Shown: positions 43,512-55,068, counted from the first letter of the stretch. The stretch is 64,000 bases of DNA from Euphorbia lathyris (GCF_963576675.1 NC_088910.1:87550104-87614103), one strand, 5' to 3'. The notes: a model not told the origin generated them from the sequence alone. Numbers and translations are program-made.

Positions 43512-44883
43512 TTTAAACTGCAGGTCAGCTTGACATGCGTGGAGAAGTCAAAACTATGGTATATAGACAGCGCATGCTCAAGGCATATGACAGGTGATGA
43601 AACTCAGTTCATCACACTAGAGCTTAAACGAGGTGGAAGTGTAAGCTTTGGAGACAACAAGAAGGGTAAGATAGTCGGCTCAGGTACTATCGGAGGTAAC
43701 CCAACCATTGAGTCTGTCTCCTTAGTTAAAGGTCTCAAATACAATCTGCTGAGTGTAGCTCAGCTTTGCAAGAGTGGCAGAAAGGTTGTATTTGATGATA
43801 CTAAGTGTCAAATACTCGAGGGAAATACAAATGAATTGATTTTAACTGCCCCTCGTGTAGAAAATGTATATATGTTGAACTTAGAAAAACAGTTTTCTAA
43901 AAACATATGCTTAGTGTCTAAAGAGGACAACTCCTGGCTATGGCATAGAAGACTTGGGCATGTCAGCATGGACCTTCTTGCCAAATTAGCTAGAAAGCAA
44001 TTAGTTGAGGGATTACCCAAATTAAAGTTTGAAAAAGATCAACTGTGTAAAGCTTGTCAGCAAGGCAAACAGACTAAAAAGTCATTTCATAGCAAAAATA
44101 TTGTCAACCAAAAGACCATTGGAATTACTACACTTGGATCTTTTCGGACCTATCCAGCCACTCAGCTTGGGAGGTAAGAAATTTTCCTTGGTTATTGTAG
44201 ATGATTTCTCTCGGTACACTTGGATCATCTTGCTGAGCTGCAAGGATGAAACTTTTGAGATGTTTACCACACTGATTAAAAAGCTTGAAAATGACAAAGA
44301 CCTAAGAGTAGCTCACATTAGAAGCGACAATGGTGGAGAATTCAAAAACCAACAGTTTGATGAATTTTGTGAAATCAGTGGTATTGACCACAATTTCTCC
44401 GCTCCTAGAACACCTCAACAAAATAGGGTTGTTGAAAGGAAAAATAGAACTATTGTCGAAATAGCTAGGACAATGCTGAGTGAAAATAGGCTTCCAAAGT
44501 ACTTCTGGGGTGAAGCTGTTCACACGGCATGTTACATACTGAATAGGGCTCTAGTTAGACCTATACTTAAGAAAACCCCATATGAACTTTGGAAAGGTCG
44601 AAAGCCCAACATTGGATACTTTCGTGCCTTTGGGTGTAAATGCTTTATACTCAATACAAAAGACAACCTTGCTAAATTTGATGCTAAAGCTGACGAGGCG
44701 ATCTTTTTAGGGTACTCAACAAACAGTAAAGCATATAGAGTATTTAATAAAAGAACTCAGGTTGTAGAAGAGTCTGTACATGTTGAGTTCCCCGACAGGT
44801 AAGTCAGCTCAGCCTGAAGAAGATGAACCAGGCTCAGCTTCCGCTGCTCAACCAGAAGCCTCTGTGTCATCTATACAGGAGCT
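43512..44883 (+). pseudogene. pol: E3 pol, 5' part: protease and integrase (interrupted by E4)
   Basis: In frame with gag after the TAG. Protease motif WYIDSACSRHMTGD, then KYNLLSVAQLCKSGRK. Integrase zinc-binding half is [14 protein letters not shown]. Two bases are missing at about 44104 (GTCAACC for GTCTCAACC), shifting the frame. The integrase core follows in the new frame: [16 protein letters not shown], and PQQNRVVERKN with Gly to Arg before the catalytic Glu. A deletion at about 44790 (GAGTTCCCCGACAGG) shifts it again just after the integrase C-terminal region ([18 protein letters not shown]). E4 inserts after 44883 and pol resumes at 56484. Confidence 0.92.
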
Positions 44884-46278
44884 TGTTGGTCCCTGATAAT
44901 TAGTTCTAAAGGGGGGGTTAGGAACTAATATAACTTTTTCTCGTTTTAATTAAGCTGACTGGAAGTAATTTTGAAAGTTTAATAACTCTGCTTTTGGTCA
45001 GCTTGGTGAGAAATGTTTGAAGACAGCTTTAGTCAGATGTTGACTAAAGTTGTTTTCTTGTGAGTTAAGAATTGACACTCTTGGAGGTCAGCTTCAGACT
45101 CAGCACCACTTATTTACTCAAGGTCAGCTTAGGCAATTTATATGCTGAGTAAATTTAGCAAACAACACATACAATATAAGAGAGAGTTTAGAGATTACTC
45201 AGTACCACTTATCCTGGTTCGGCCTCTCTGCCTACGTCCAGTCCCCAGAGTCTTCCGGGCTTTTTGAATCCAATACTGAGCTCTTTAACGGTAGAGCATA
45301 AACCAATTACAAGGCAGTTGAATATGCAAGAGTACCTTCCTCTATTCGTCTACTCAACTCCTACTAAGTGCTACAACCCAGCACCTAGATTTCTCTACTG
45401 CTGAAATGCTTACAACCAAGCACTCAGTTTTACTCTCTCGATATTTCTATTGATCACAGACTTGTTCCTTTGTGAACTAAAGAACACTTTAGATGATTAC
45501 AACTCAATCTAGCATTTACACATAGAATAGAAACGTGGGTGTAAGATTCTTTTTGTATTCGAGTGCTTTTGAAACTTTCTCTTTTGTATTTTTCTTTTGA
45601 TGCTTCAGTGCTTGCCATTATTTAGGTTCTTCAATTGTCCTTTTATAGACTAAATCCTGTGGATTTGATCGTTTAAAATGTCTTGACCGTTGCTACCAAA
45701 ACGGCTCTTTTGGGGAACATTTTCTAGAAATCTTCAGACTGCACACCATTCCCTGCTTCTGTTTTTCTTCAGACGTCAGGTTGTCTTCTAGCGTCTGTTT
45801 TGTTTATTTGTGCCAGTTGTCTGTTTCCAATAATCCAACGTCCCATGACTCTCGGAATCAGTCTTCTTAGGTATCTTCGAGGTTCCAATTATTGGTGCAG
45901 AAGATTGGCAGACTTTGTCTTTTAGTAAAACGGATCCTTCATGCTGTCCTGATGAATACTCAGCTTCGTTGGTTCATGCTGAGTTCCTTCAAGATCAGCT
46001 CCGTTTTGTTTAACCGCTCCTAAAGAGGTCTTCAGCTTTAGTCAGCTTCGTTTTGTTTCTGAACTTTAACTCCACTCAGCTTCTATTCTGTCATGCTGAG
46101 TTCTTTTCTACTCAGCTTCGTTTGTGCTGACTTTTGTCCTGTCTTTTACTTTATATATTTTTGCACTCAAGATTTAACAAACATATTAGTACAATTAAAT
46201 CAAAATATCTAAATTTAATTGCCTCTTAATCATGGATGATTTTGTCAAATCAAAATCTTGTGGAAAGGTGTTTCAACA
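44884..46278 (-). repeat. E4 3' LTR
   Basis: On the minus strand it runs TGTTGAAACACC (at 46278) to GGGACCAACA (at 44884), 1395 bp. TATA box at 45641-45647 (minus). The hairpin near the end has 7 Cs in the loop, as in the partner LTR. Confidence 0.95.
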
Positions 46279-46702
46279 ACTCCCCCATTTTGATGTTGGC
46301 AAAATACATAATTACGGAACTCAGTTTTAAGTTGCCCCATGATTGAAATTTTTTTGACGTGACTCCCCCGTAAGGGTTGCATTTATTTTGTCTTAATTTT
46401 ATTCTAAGCCTTTCAAGATCTAATTTCATTAGATTTGTTGCTTTTGAGTATACTGGCTTAATTTTGGAGAGATGTTGTCTCTTAGTTTAGTTTTAGTGTC
46501 TTTTTGAGTTGTTTGTTCAAACTTGATTAGTCAGATATAGGAAGAGAAAACTGATATTGATTTGGATTTAAAAACAACAAAACAAAGCATAGTATCCTAA
46601 ACAGTGGATAGCAAAAACACACAGATAACAGCAGATAACAGGATATGGTTTGATATGGTGCCAAATTTCTAGACACAAACTCTACACACAAACTGGCTAG
46701 AT
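46279..46702 (-). other. E4 3' untranslated region with repeated polypurine tracts
   Basis: The polypurine tract next to the LTR is at 46279-46292 (AAAATGGGGGAGTT on the minus strand). Two further copies are at about 46331-46338 (CATGGGGC, weakened) and 46362-46369 (ACGGGGGAGT). Position and spacing match E2 and E3. Confidence 0.8.
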
Positions 46703-49549
46703 TCACTTCTTCGTTCTTTGAGCTGAGGGGTCAACATGAGCAATGTCTTTTCCTTTGCTCCCAGAGGCAGACGCAGTTCCTAAAGTCAGAGGCTGAGTTT
46801 CTCTCTGAGTTCCTCTTTTACTAGTCTCCCCCGTTTTGCCATCATCGGGTTGATAAAGGAAGGTTTTATTCCTGGCGGCAGAGGAGAGGTAGTTGGAATA
46901 GCGCTGAAGCCTTTTGGTGCTTTCTCCCAAACAGTCCATTACAGGAACGCTATCGTCCTGGACGTGTCTGGGGACCCTAAGAGAACTGCTTATCATGCTA
47001 AAGAGACATTCATGTGCCTTGCTCAGACAAGAAATGGAGCTGGTGACCTGACTGTAGGATTGATGGAATAGTTTTAGCAAAGCAGAGTCATAGAACATGC
47101 GCTGTGCATTGTTGATCCTCATGGCTTTCATGATAGCTTGCGAGAAGCTCATGAGCTCTGTGTTGGATACTGGATCAACATCCATCTAGGCTCGATCAAT
47201 GTTCAAGAGTCTCACTGCCTCACTCAGTTGATCAATCGTACATTGAGAGGAAGAGGATACAAGGTCACGGGTACTTGTCAGCTCTGCTTGAATCTTAGTG
47301 AAACATTGTTGGAGCTCGGTGGTGGTGACAAATTCTGTATTGCTTGGTGGACTGGATTTAGTTAGCTCAGCATATAGCTTGGTGAAGCAATCTTGCAACT
47401 CAGCAGATGTTACAGACTCAGTGTGGGCAGTTGCTCTAGAGGGGGTCAGTTCCGCTGCTAGCTTGACAAAATAGTTTTGAAGCTCAGAGGAAGTGACGTA
47501 CCCTGGATTGACTTCAGATAGCTGTTGAATTTTTCCTTCAAGAGAGTTCAGATGAGTGACCATAGTAAGCACTAATTCAGTCAGTTTGGCCATTTGCTCT
47601 TGGTTTGGTTGCTGAGTTTGCATTGCAGTGATAATACTGATCAAATCTTTCAGGCTCCGGAGTTCTTGTAGAAGTTGAGTGATACCTGTTAGGTGAGAGG
47701 GCTCTTGAGTGGATTGGCAACCTTCAGCTTGAGTAGAATGAAAGTCTTGAAGTAGAGACTGAGCTGAAGCAATGACCCTACGGCCAGACTCAGTTGCATT
47801 CAAGTAGGCAAACTTAGCAGCATCGGACTCAGAGGCTGGTGCAGGATTTTCCGATGGTGGATGTGTTGGTTCCTTGCCAGATTGAGGACCTGGATTTTGA
47901 GGAAGTTGTTGAGCTGAGTTGTCAACTTTTTGTGATGGAGGTGGAGTTGAGGTATGAGTTGGCTCAAATGGTGCAGCTTGACTTGGATTTGTAGGGTTCT
48001 TGGCATGTTCCTCATCTTGAGTAACAGTGGCTTGCTTTTCCGCTAGATCTTCTGGTGGAGATTCAGTGGTAGTTGAGAAATACTTGAACTGAATTGTAGA
48101 CAAGTCAGTTTCTGGCTCGTCAAGGGGAAAATCGTTCATGAGATCAAGGTGCTTTTGCGCTTTCTTCTTTAATCTTCGCCGGGTCTCAGTTTTTGGTGGA
48201 GAATGGTCAATTTGAAGACCTTCACTTGACTCAGCAGCAACTGTTCCTTCATCTACAGGTTGCTCAATATTACCTTCTTTCCTTGTCTGCTCAGCATCAT
48301 CATGAGGGTATTCTTCCTCTTCAGTATTACCTTTTTGGTGCTCAACTTGTTCCACATCTTCCTTTTCTTGGTCAATCTCATGACCTTCAGTTTGAGGAGA
48401 GGTTAGTGGTACGGCTTCCACTATCTTTAAAGAGTGACCTCTTTTCCTTTTCTTTAGCGGGGTTTCAGGAGTCTCTTCGTTCTCATCCTCAGGCACTTCT
48501 AGCCTCTTTCTTTTCTCAACTTACTCATCAACTTTGTCAGCTTTGGCTTTCTGCCTTGATGAAAGCCTTATTTTCTTTGGAACAGAGTGGATATCCTTGG
48601 AGCTAACTTCTACAGCCTTCCTCTTCTTCCCTTTTTCAGGCTGAACTGACTTAGGTGACTCAGTATGAGCTTCAACTTCTTGTGCAGGCTCAGCTTCAGA
48701 TTCCATTTCTGCTTGCTCTTCTTCCTCATCCTCCTCAGCATCCCCAGTTCCTTCATACCCCTTCAAAGGTTGATTATACAATAGTCCATTCAGGAGGACA
48801 GCAGTGATTTCATTTCCCAACGAACTTGTCTAATTCACAGTCTCTATTTGCTTGTCCTGTATAATTTTCGTAATAAGTGAACCCAAACGTAGTTTCCTAC
48901 CGCTTCGTTGAAGGGCTCCAACTAGAAACACAGGGAGATTGAATGGAGTGGAAGTCAACATGTGCCATATAAAGCACTGTTCGAAGTTAGATGCGGAGGA
49001 GGCTGTGCTGAGTTTGGGAAAGATAAAGTTAGTCAGCATGAAATGAACCATCTTTTGATCTTTACCCATACAGGTACTGGGTATTTCTCCTTTATGATCT
49101 TTGGGTTTACAGAACCCCTTTAGCTTCTCAGAAGTGGCTTTAGGTATCTTCTCTTTTGTTGTTCGAAATTGGATTCCTTCGTTCGGTATCTCTAATAGTG
49201 TGGCTAGATAGGCAGGGGTTATAACGATTTTCTGACCTTTCACAGTGGTCTCCAAGTAATCTGAGTCGTCTGCATCAACTCGTAAATTTGAGTAGAACTC
49301 TCGTACCAACCTTGGGTAGGCTTTTCCTGGAAGAGAAAAGAGACCTGTCCAGTTGTTTTTCGCAATCCATTCACAGAATGGTGTTTCAGTCGATACGAAG
49401 CTCGGAGAGAACCACCGGCATTTTAACACCTCCATATTGTTAACCTTCGAGTGAACTTTCAGCATTATCCTCTCCTTTTCTATTGAAGGACCAACGTGGT
49501 TAGTGGGTGTGTTTTGCTCTTCTGGGGTTTTCTTTTTGCTGGAAGACAT
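46703..49549 (-). pseudogene. E4 envelope-like ORF, one frame with three nonsense codons
   Basis: Starts at ATG 49549 (MSSSKKKTPEEQNT) and keeps one frame to the stop at 46703, 949 codons including stops. In-frame stops are a TAG at 48830-48832, a TAA at about 48521-48523 and a TAG at 47186-47188 (CAG in E3). The N-terminal domain (about residues 30-240) has LKCRWFSPSFVSTETPFCEWI, FYSNLRVDADDSDYLETTV, ITPAYLATLLEIPN and NFEQCFIWHMLT. A Glu/Lys-rich low-complexity middle and basic clusters (KKRKRGHS) that could act as nuclear signals follow. The C-terminal half has ESGRRVIASAQSLLQDF, a coiled-coil-like part and three 28-residue repeats with ELQ..F.KL.AELT. Hydrophobic membrane segments are not apparent. 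The product is unknown; the 'envelope' name is by position. Confidence 0.82.
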
Positions 49550-50104
49550 TTTTGACGATTTTGAGATTTTTGGAAAGGAAGAAGTTTGAGTTTTAGGGAT
49601 TGCAAGAATGAGGAAGGACGAGTGGGGGTTCTACTATTTTATATAAGTTAATGAGGATCCTAAATCATTATCTTGCCGTTTTTCTCCTAGGGACGTTCAA
49701 TCGTCAGATACTCTGTTCATTATGATATCTTCGGCGCATGAGTTTTTGCCATTAATGTGCGTCTTCCCAATGTGTCAGAATTTACACGTGTAGATTTACT
49801 TTATTGCTGAAATTCGAATCGTCAACAATATTGAGTGCCTAGCGTTTGTTAAGACAATTTTTTCTATCTCTTATTAACTCAGCATAGATTACATACTCAA
49901 CGTATGTTTTTACTCAGCATGGAGTGATTTGTTTATCTACTCAGCTTGGAATGTTTACTTAACTTTTAAGCCTACTTAGTATCATTACTTACTACACAGG
50001 GTGGCTTTTTCATTTTAAGCTTAGTAGGGAACAAATATTTCACTCAACATGGCATTTGTACAATCATTTAAAGTTCCACTCATAATTATTCAATACAGAT
50101 TTAG
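49550..50104 (-). promoter_or_regulatory. E4 pol-env spacer with GCTGAGT repeats and TATA box
   Basis: On the minus strand the spacer has GCTGAGT copies (seen as ACTCAGC at about 49877, 49913 and 49941 on the plus strand) and weaker ones. A block CATGCGCCGAAGATATCATAATG..TTGAACGTCCCTAGG lies at about 49670-49745. The TATA box TATATAAAA (plus 49637-49645) is about 90 bases before the ATG at 49549. The same order is seen in E1-E3. Confidence 0.58.
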
Positions 50105-53100
50105 TTAGAGTGGATTTGACATACCAATTGCTTCACTTAGTATGTTGAATTGCTCTCGTGCCAAGGGCTTTGTGAAAATATCTGCAAGCTGATCGTTTGT
50201 TGGTACGTAGGTCAGCTTGATCTCATCTTTTAGTACATGATCTCTGATGAAGTGATGCCTTATGCTAACATGCTTCATCCTGCTGTGTTGGACTGGATTT
50301 TTTGATAGATCAATGGCACTTTTGTTGTCACATTTGATTTCTATAGTCTTTGTTTTGACTCCGTAATCCTCAAGCTGCTGCTTTATCCATAGGACTTGAG
50401 CAACACAGCTTCCAGCAGCTACATACTCAGCTTCAGTTGTAGACAGAGCTACGGATGATTGCTTCTTGCTAAACCAAGATACTAGACAGCTTCCGAGGAA
50501 ATGACATCCTCCTGAAGTGCTTTTTCGTTCTAGCTTATCTCGTCCGTAGTCAGCATCAGTATATCCAATGAGTGTAAAGTCATTTGAGGTTGGATACCAT
50601 AGACCTGCATCAACTGAGCTTTGCAAGTATCTAAAAATTCTTTTTACAGCAGTTAGATGAGATTCCCTAGGGTCAGCTTGATATCTAGCACAATAGCATA
50701 CTGAGTATTGAATATTTGGTCTACTAGCAGTGAGATAGAGTAATGAACCTATCATACCTCGATAGAGTTTACTATCAACTGACTTACTCTTTTCATCCTT
50801 GCATAGGACAGTATCAGTACCCATGGGGGTTGATATTGGTTTGCACTCTTCCATGCTGAATTTCTTTAACATTTCCTTGGTGTACTTAGACTGACTTATA
50901 AATATGCCATTCTTACCTTGCTTGATTTGGAGTCCAAGAAAGAAGTTGAGTTCACCCATCATGGACATTTCGAACTCTGTTTGCATCTGTTGGTTAAATT
51001 CTTTGCACAAGGATTCGTCAGTAGCACCAAAAATTATATCATCAACATATATTTGTGCAAGTAGGGTATGTTTTCCCTTTTTCTTAATGAACAAGGTTGT
51101 GTCAGCTTTTCCCCTGACATAGTTCCTGGTCAGCAGGAAGTTGGTCAACCTCTCATACCAAGCTCTTGGAGCTTGCTTTAGGCCGTATAGAGCCTTTTTG
51201 AGTTTATAAACGTGATTTGGAAATTTTGAGTCTTCAAATCCAGGAGGTTGATTGACGTATACCTCTTCGTTTATAAAGCCATTAAGAAATGCACTTTTTA
51301 CATCCATTTGGTATAATTTAAAATTCATGTAACTGGCATAGGCACACAGTATACGTATAGCTTCTAATCTAGCAACAGGAGCAAATGTTTCTCCATAGTC
51401 TATACCCTCTTGCTGACTATAGCCTTGAGCTACAAGTCGGGCTTTGTTTCTAATCACATTCCCATTTTCGTCAAGCTTATTTCTAAAAACCCACTTAGTT
51501 CCTATGGGCTTTTGATTCCTAGGTTCAGGTACTAAATCCCATACCTCATTTCTGGTGAATTGATCAAGCTCTTCTTGCATAGCATTGATCCAATACTCAT
51601 CTTGCTCAGCATCAGCAAAATTCTTTGGCTCATGTATTGATACGAATGCAACATTGCTGAGGTATTTTCTAAGTTGATCCCTGGTCATCAGTTTGTTGTT
51701 GGCGGCATCAAGAATGGCTTGTTCTGTATGGCCTCTTGGGATCTTTATTTCCTTTGGCAGTGCTGAGTCGTTTGGAAGAGGTGTTTCTACAATCTCTACA
51801 GGAATAGATTGGTCAGCAAATGATATTTCAATTTCTTGCTTACCTTGAGTCAGCTCCTGTATGTTAGGCATTGTGGCTTTTGGTTGATCAGCGGAAGCTG
51901 AGCCTGGTTCTTCTTCTTCAGGCTGAGCTGACTTACCTGTAGGGTCAGTTTCATCAAACTCAACATGTACAGACTCTTCTACAACTTGAGTCCTTTTATT
52001 AAATACTCTATTTGCTTTACTGTTTGTTGAGTACCCTAAAAAGATCGCCTCATCAGCTTTAGCATCAAATTTAGCAAGGTTGTCTTTTGTATTGAGTATA
52101 AAACACTTACACCCAAAGGCCCGAAAGTATCCAATGTTGGGCTTTCGACCTTTCCAAAGTTCATATGGGGTTTTCTTAAGTATAGGTCTGACTAGAGCCC
52201 TATTCAGTATATAACATGCTGTGTGAACAGCTTCACCCCAGAAGTACTTTGGAAGCCTATTTTCACTCAGCATCGTCCTAACTATTTCAACAATGGTTCT
52301 ATTTTTCCTTTCAACAACCCCATTTTGTTGAGGTGTTCTTGGAGCAGAGAAGTTGTGGTCAATACCACAGGATTCACAGAATTCATCAAACTGCTGGTTT
52401 TTGAATTCTCCACCATTGTCGCTTCTAATGTGAGCTAATTTTAGGTCTTTGTCATTTTCAAGCTTTCTGATCAATGTGGTGAACATCTCAAAGGTTTCAT
52501 CCTTGTTACTAAGCAAGATGATCCAAGTATACCGACAGAAATCATCTACAATAACCAAAGAAAATTTCTTTCCTCCCAAGCTGAGTGGCTGGATAGGTCC
52601 GAAAAAATCTAAGTGTAGTAATTCCAATGGCCTTTTGGTTGAGACGATATTTTTACTATGAAATGACTTTTTAGTTTGTTTGCCTTGCTGACAGGCTTTG
52701 CATAGTTGATCTTTTTCAAACTTTAATTTGGGTAATCCCTCAACTAATTGCTTTCTAGCTGGCAAGAAGATCCATGCTGACATGCCCAAGTCTTCTATGC
52801 CATAGCCAGGAGTTGTCCTCTTTAGATACTAAGCATATATTTTTAGAAAACTATTTTTCCAAATTCAACATATATACATTTTCTACACAAGGGGCAGTTA
52901 AAATCAATTCATTTGTATTTCCCTCGAGTATTTGACACTTAGTATCATCAAATACAACCCTTCTGCCGCTCTTGCAAAGCTGAGCTACACTCAACAGGTT
53001 ATATTTGAGACCTTTAACTAAGGAGACAGACTCAATGGTTGGGTTACCTCCGATAGTACCTGAGCCGACTATCTTACCCTTCTTGTTGTCTCCAAAGCTT

Positions 53101-53231
53101 ACACTTCCACCTCGTTTAAGCTATAGTGTGATGAACTGAGTTTCATCACCTGTCATATGTCTTGAGCATGCGCTGTCTATATACCATAGTTTTGACTTCT
53201 CCACGCATGTCAAGCTGACCTGCAGTTCAAA
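50105..53231 (-). pseudogene. pol: E4 pol, RT and RNase H open, protease/integrase start damaged
   Basis: It begins right after the gag TAG and in the same frame. TAG codons lie at 53121-53123 (GAG in E3) and 52851-52853 (CAG in E3). Loss of five bases at about 52757 (CTTGCCAGCTAG for CTTGCCAAATTAGCTAG) shifts the frame in the integrase zinc-binding half. Beyond that, 894 codons are open to TAG at 50105-50107: integrase core ([24 protein letters not shown]), RT ([27 protein letters not shown]) and RNase H ([21 protein letters not shown]), all with expected active-site residues. Ends ..EAIGMSNPL. Confidence 0.93.
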
Positions 53232-55019
53232 CTATTCATTTTTAGGTACCCAATTTCTTTTGGGTCCTTTCTTGTTAGTATAGACAGGTGCAAAGTCACG
53301 TTTCAACTTATGACGGCATACTTTTATGGTGTGGCCTGGTTTACCACAGAAGTCACAAAAAGGTATCATTTGTGGGTTGAACTGAGTATAGTCAGCATTA
53401 TTGTGTTGGGCATGCCAACATACTTTTGTGGTATGCCCTTTTCTTCCGCAGAAGTCACATTGGACAGTCCGCTTGTTATGCCAACACACATCCTTTGTGT
53501 GTCCCCGTTTTCCACAACATTCACATTGAGTGACTTGCTTATGCTGACTATTATTTGCGTACTCAGTATGGGCTTTGTTTAAGCCTTTCCCGTGACTTTG
53601 TAAGTGTGTGATGTCCTTCCTAAGTTTCTTTGACTCATATTGGACATCCGTGACAAACCTATGTAAGATTTGCATGTTGGTATGCAAGTCAGAGTTGTCC
53701 TGGAGAAGATATCGGAGATCACTCAGCTTGACCTCTTCAATCTCATCACAGCGCCTGCTGAGTGCCTTAATCTTTTTGTTACATTTCTTAGTAAGTGTAT
53801 ATAAATCACTCAGGGCATTCACCATTTCATTTTTAAGCAAAATTAAAGATGTTACCTCATTGTTGTGGTTCTCTTGGTCAGTTCCATCAGAAAGGTCAGC
53901 ATGCTCAGACTGGGATTGGTCAGCTCCATCATCTGCCATAAAACATATGTTGGCTGTTTCATTTTGCTCAGCTTCAGATGATGTTGACTCATCACTGTCA
54001 CTCCATGTGGCTACCATAGCCTTTTTGCTTCCCTTCTTCTCTTTCTTGAGATTTGGACAGCTTGACTTGATGTGCCCGGTTTGATGACACTCAAAACATG
54101 TGACAGATCTCGAGCTGTCCTTCTTGTATTTGTCGCTTGACTCAGCTTTGTACTTATCATTCCTTCTAAATGATCTTTTTCCATTTCTATCATTTCTTCT
54201 GAACAGCTTTTTCATCTTTCTGGTGAACATGGCCAATTCCTCATCATCGGTTGACTCTGCTTCAGTTGAGTCTGCTTTTATGACAAGGGATTTTTGTTTC
54301 TTATCCTCTGATTTTTCTTTTTCTTTGGCTTCAAAGTTTTTCATAGAGATTTCATGGGTCAGCAAGGATCCTATCAGCTCATCATATTTGTAGGTAGTCA
54401 AGTCTTGAGCTTCCTCTACGGCTGTTTTCTTTGCTTGCCAGCTCTTGGGCAGACTTCTCAGAATCTTCTTCACTTGTTCTTCTTTAGTGAAGTTCTTTCC
54501 AAGCCTTTTTAGCTCATTTATAATGTTTGTGAACCTTGCGTTCATTTCTGAGATGTCTTCATTCTCCTTCATTTCAAACAACTCGTAGAGTCTCATATGT
54601 TGATTGACTTTAGACTCCTTAACTTTGCTCGTGCCTTCATAGGTTACTTCAAGCTTCTTCCAAATCTCCTGTGCTGACTCACAACCTAAAATCTTATTGT
54701 ATTCTGCGGCATCTAACGCACAGTGAAGCATATTTATAGCCGAAGCATTATTTTGTAGTTTTCTGAGGTCATCCTCTGTCCACTCAGCCTCACTCTTAAC
54801 AATTTTCTCATTGTTAATAGTTTTGTATGGCACATGTGGACCTTGAACAATTGCAAGCCAAGCACTCATGTTTGTGGCTTGAATAAAGTTCTTCATCCTA
54901 TTCTTCCAGAATGTATAGTTTGATCCAAAGAATAGGGGTGGTCTAGTGATTGATAATCCCTCAGGGAGTATCTGTGTTGTTTGGTTTCCAGGAAGGAAAC
55001 GAGTGCTATTCTCACCCAT
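53232..55019 (-). CDS. gag: E4 gag polyprotein (595 residues, intact)
   Basis: Open from ATG at 55019 to TAG at 53232-53234. UBN2-type gag core at about residues 30-230 (FFGSNYTFWKNRMKNF, LHCALDAAEYN, ILRSLPKSWQAKK). CCHC knuckle 1 at 308-321. Coiled-coil-like segment at about 390-475 (LKNEMVNALSDLYTLTKKC..LSDLRYLLQDN). Knuckles 2-4 are at about 499-512, 521-534 and 555-568, all with complete C-C-H-C residues. This is the best-preserved gag of the four. Spacing of 1+3 knuckles around a coiled coil is shared by the set. The protein would assemble particles in the cytoplasm and package genomic RNA. Confidence 0.95.
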   Translation of the reverse strand: MGENSTRFLPGNQTTQILPEGLSITRPPLFFGSNYTFWKNRMKNFIQATNMSAWLAIVQGPHVPYKTINNEKIVKSEAEWTEDDLRKLQNNASAINMLHCALDAAEYNKILGCESAQEIWKKLEVTYEGTSKVKESKVNQHMRLYELFEMKENEDISEMNARFTNIINELKRLGKNFTKEEQVKKILRSLPKSWQAKKTAVEEAQDLTTYKYDELIGSLLTHEISMKNFEAKEKEKSEDKKQKSLVIKADSTEAESTDDEELAMFTRKMKKLFRRNDRNGKRSFRRNDKYKAESSDKYKKDSSRSVTCFECHQTGHIKSSCPNLKKEKKGSKKAMVATWSDSDESTSSEAEQNETANICFMADDGADQSQSEHADLSDGTDQENHNNEVTSLILLKNEMVNALSDLYTLTKKCNKKIKALSRRCDEIEEVKLSDLRYLLQDNSDLHTNMQILHRFVTDVQYESKKLRKDITHLQSHGKGLNKAHTEYANNSQHKQVTQCECCGKRGHTKDVCWHNKRTVQCDFCGRKGHTTKVCWHAQHNNADYTQFNPQMIPFCDFCGKPGHTIKVCRHKLKRDFAPVYTNKKGPKRNWVPKNE

Positions 55020-55068
55020 TTTTAGGGATCAGCTCAAGATTGTTAGATCGCTGAGTAGTGAGCTTTTA

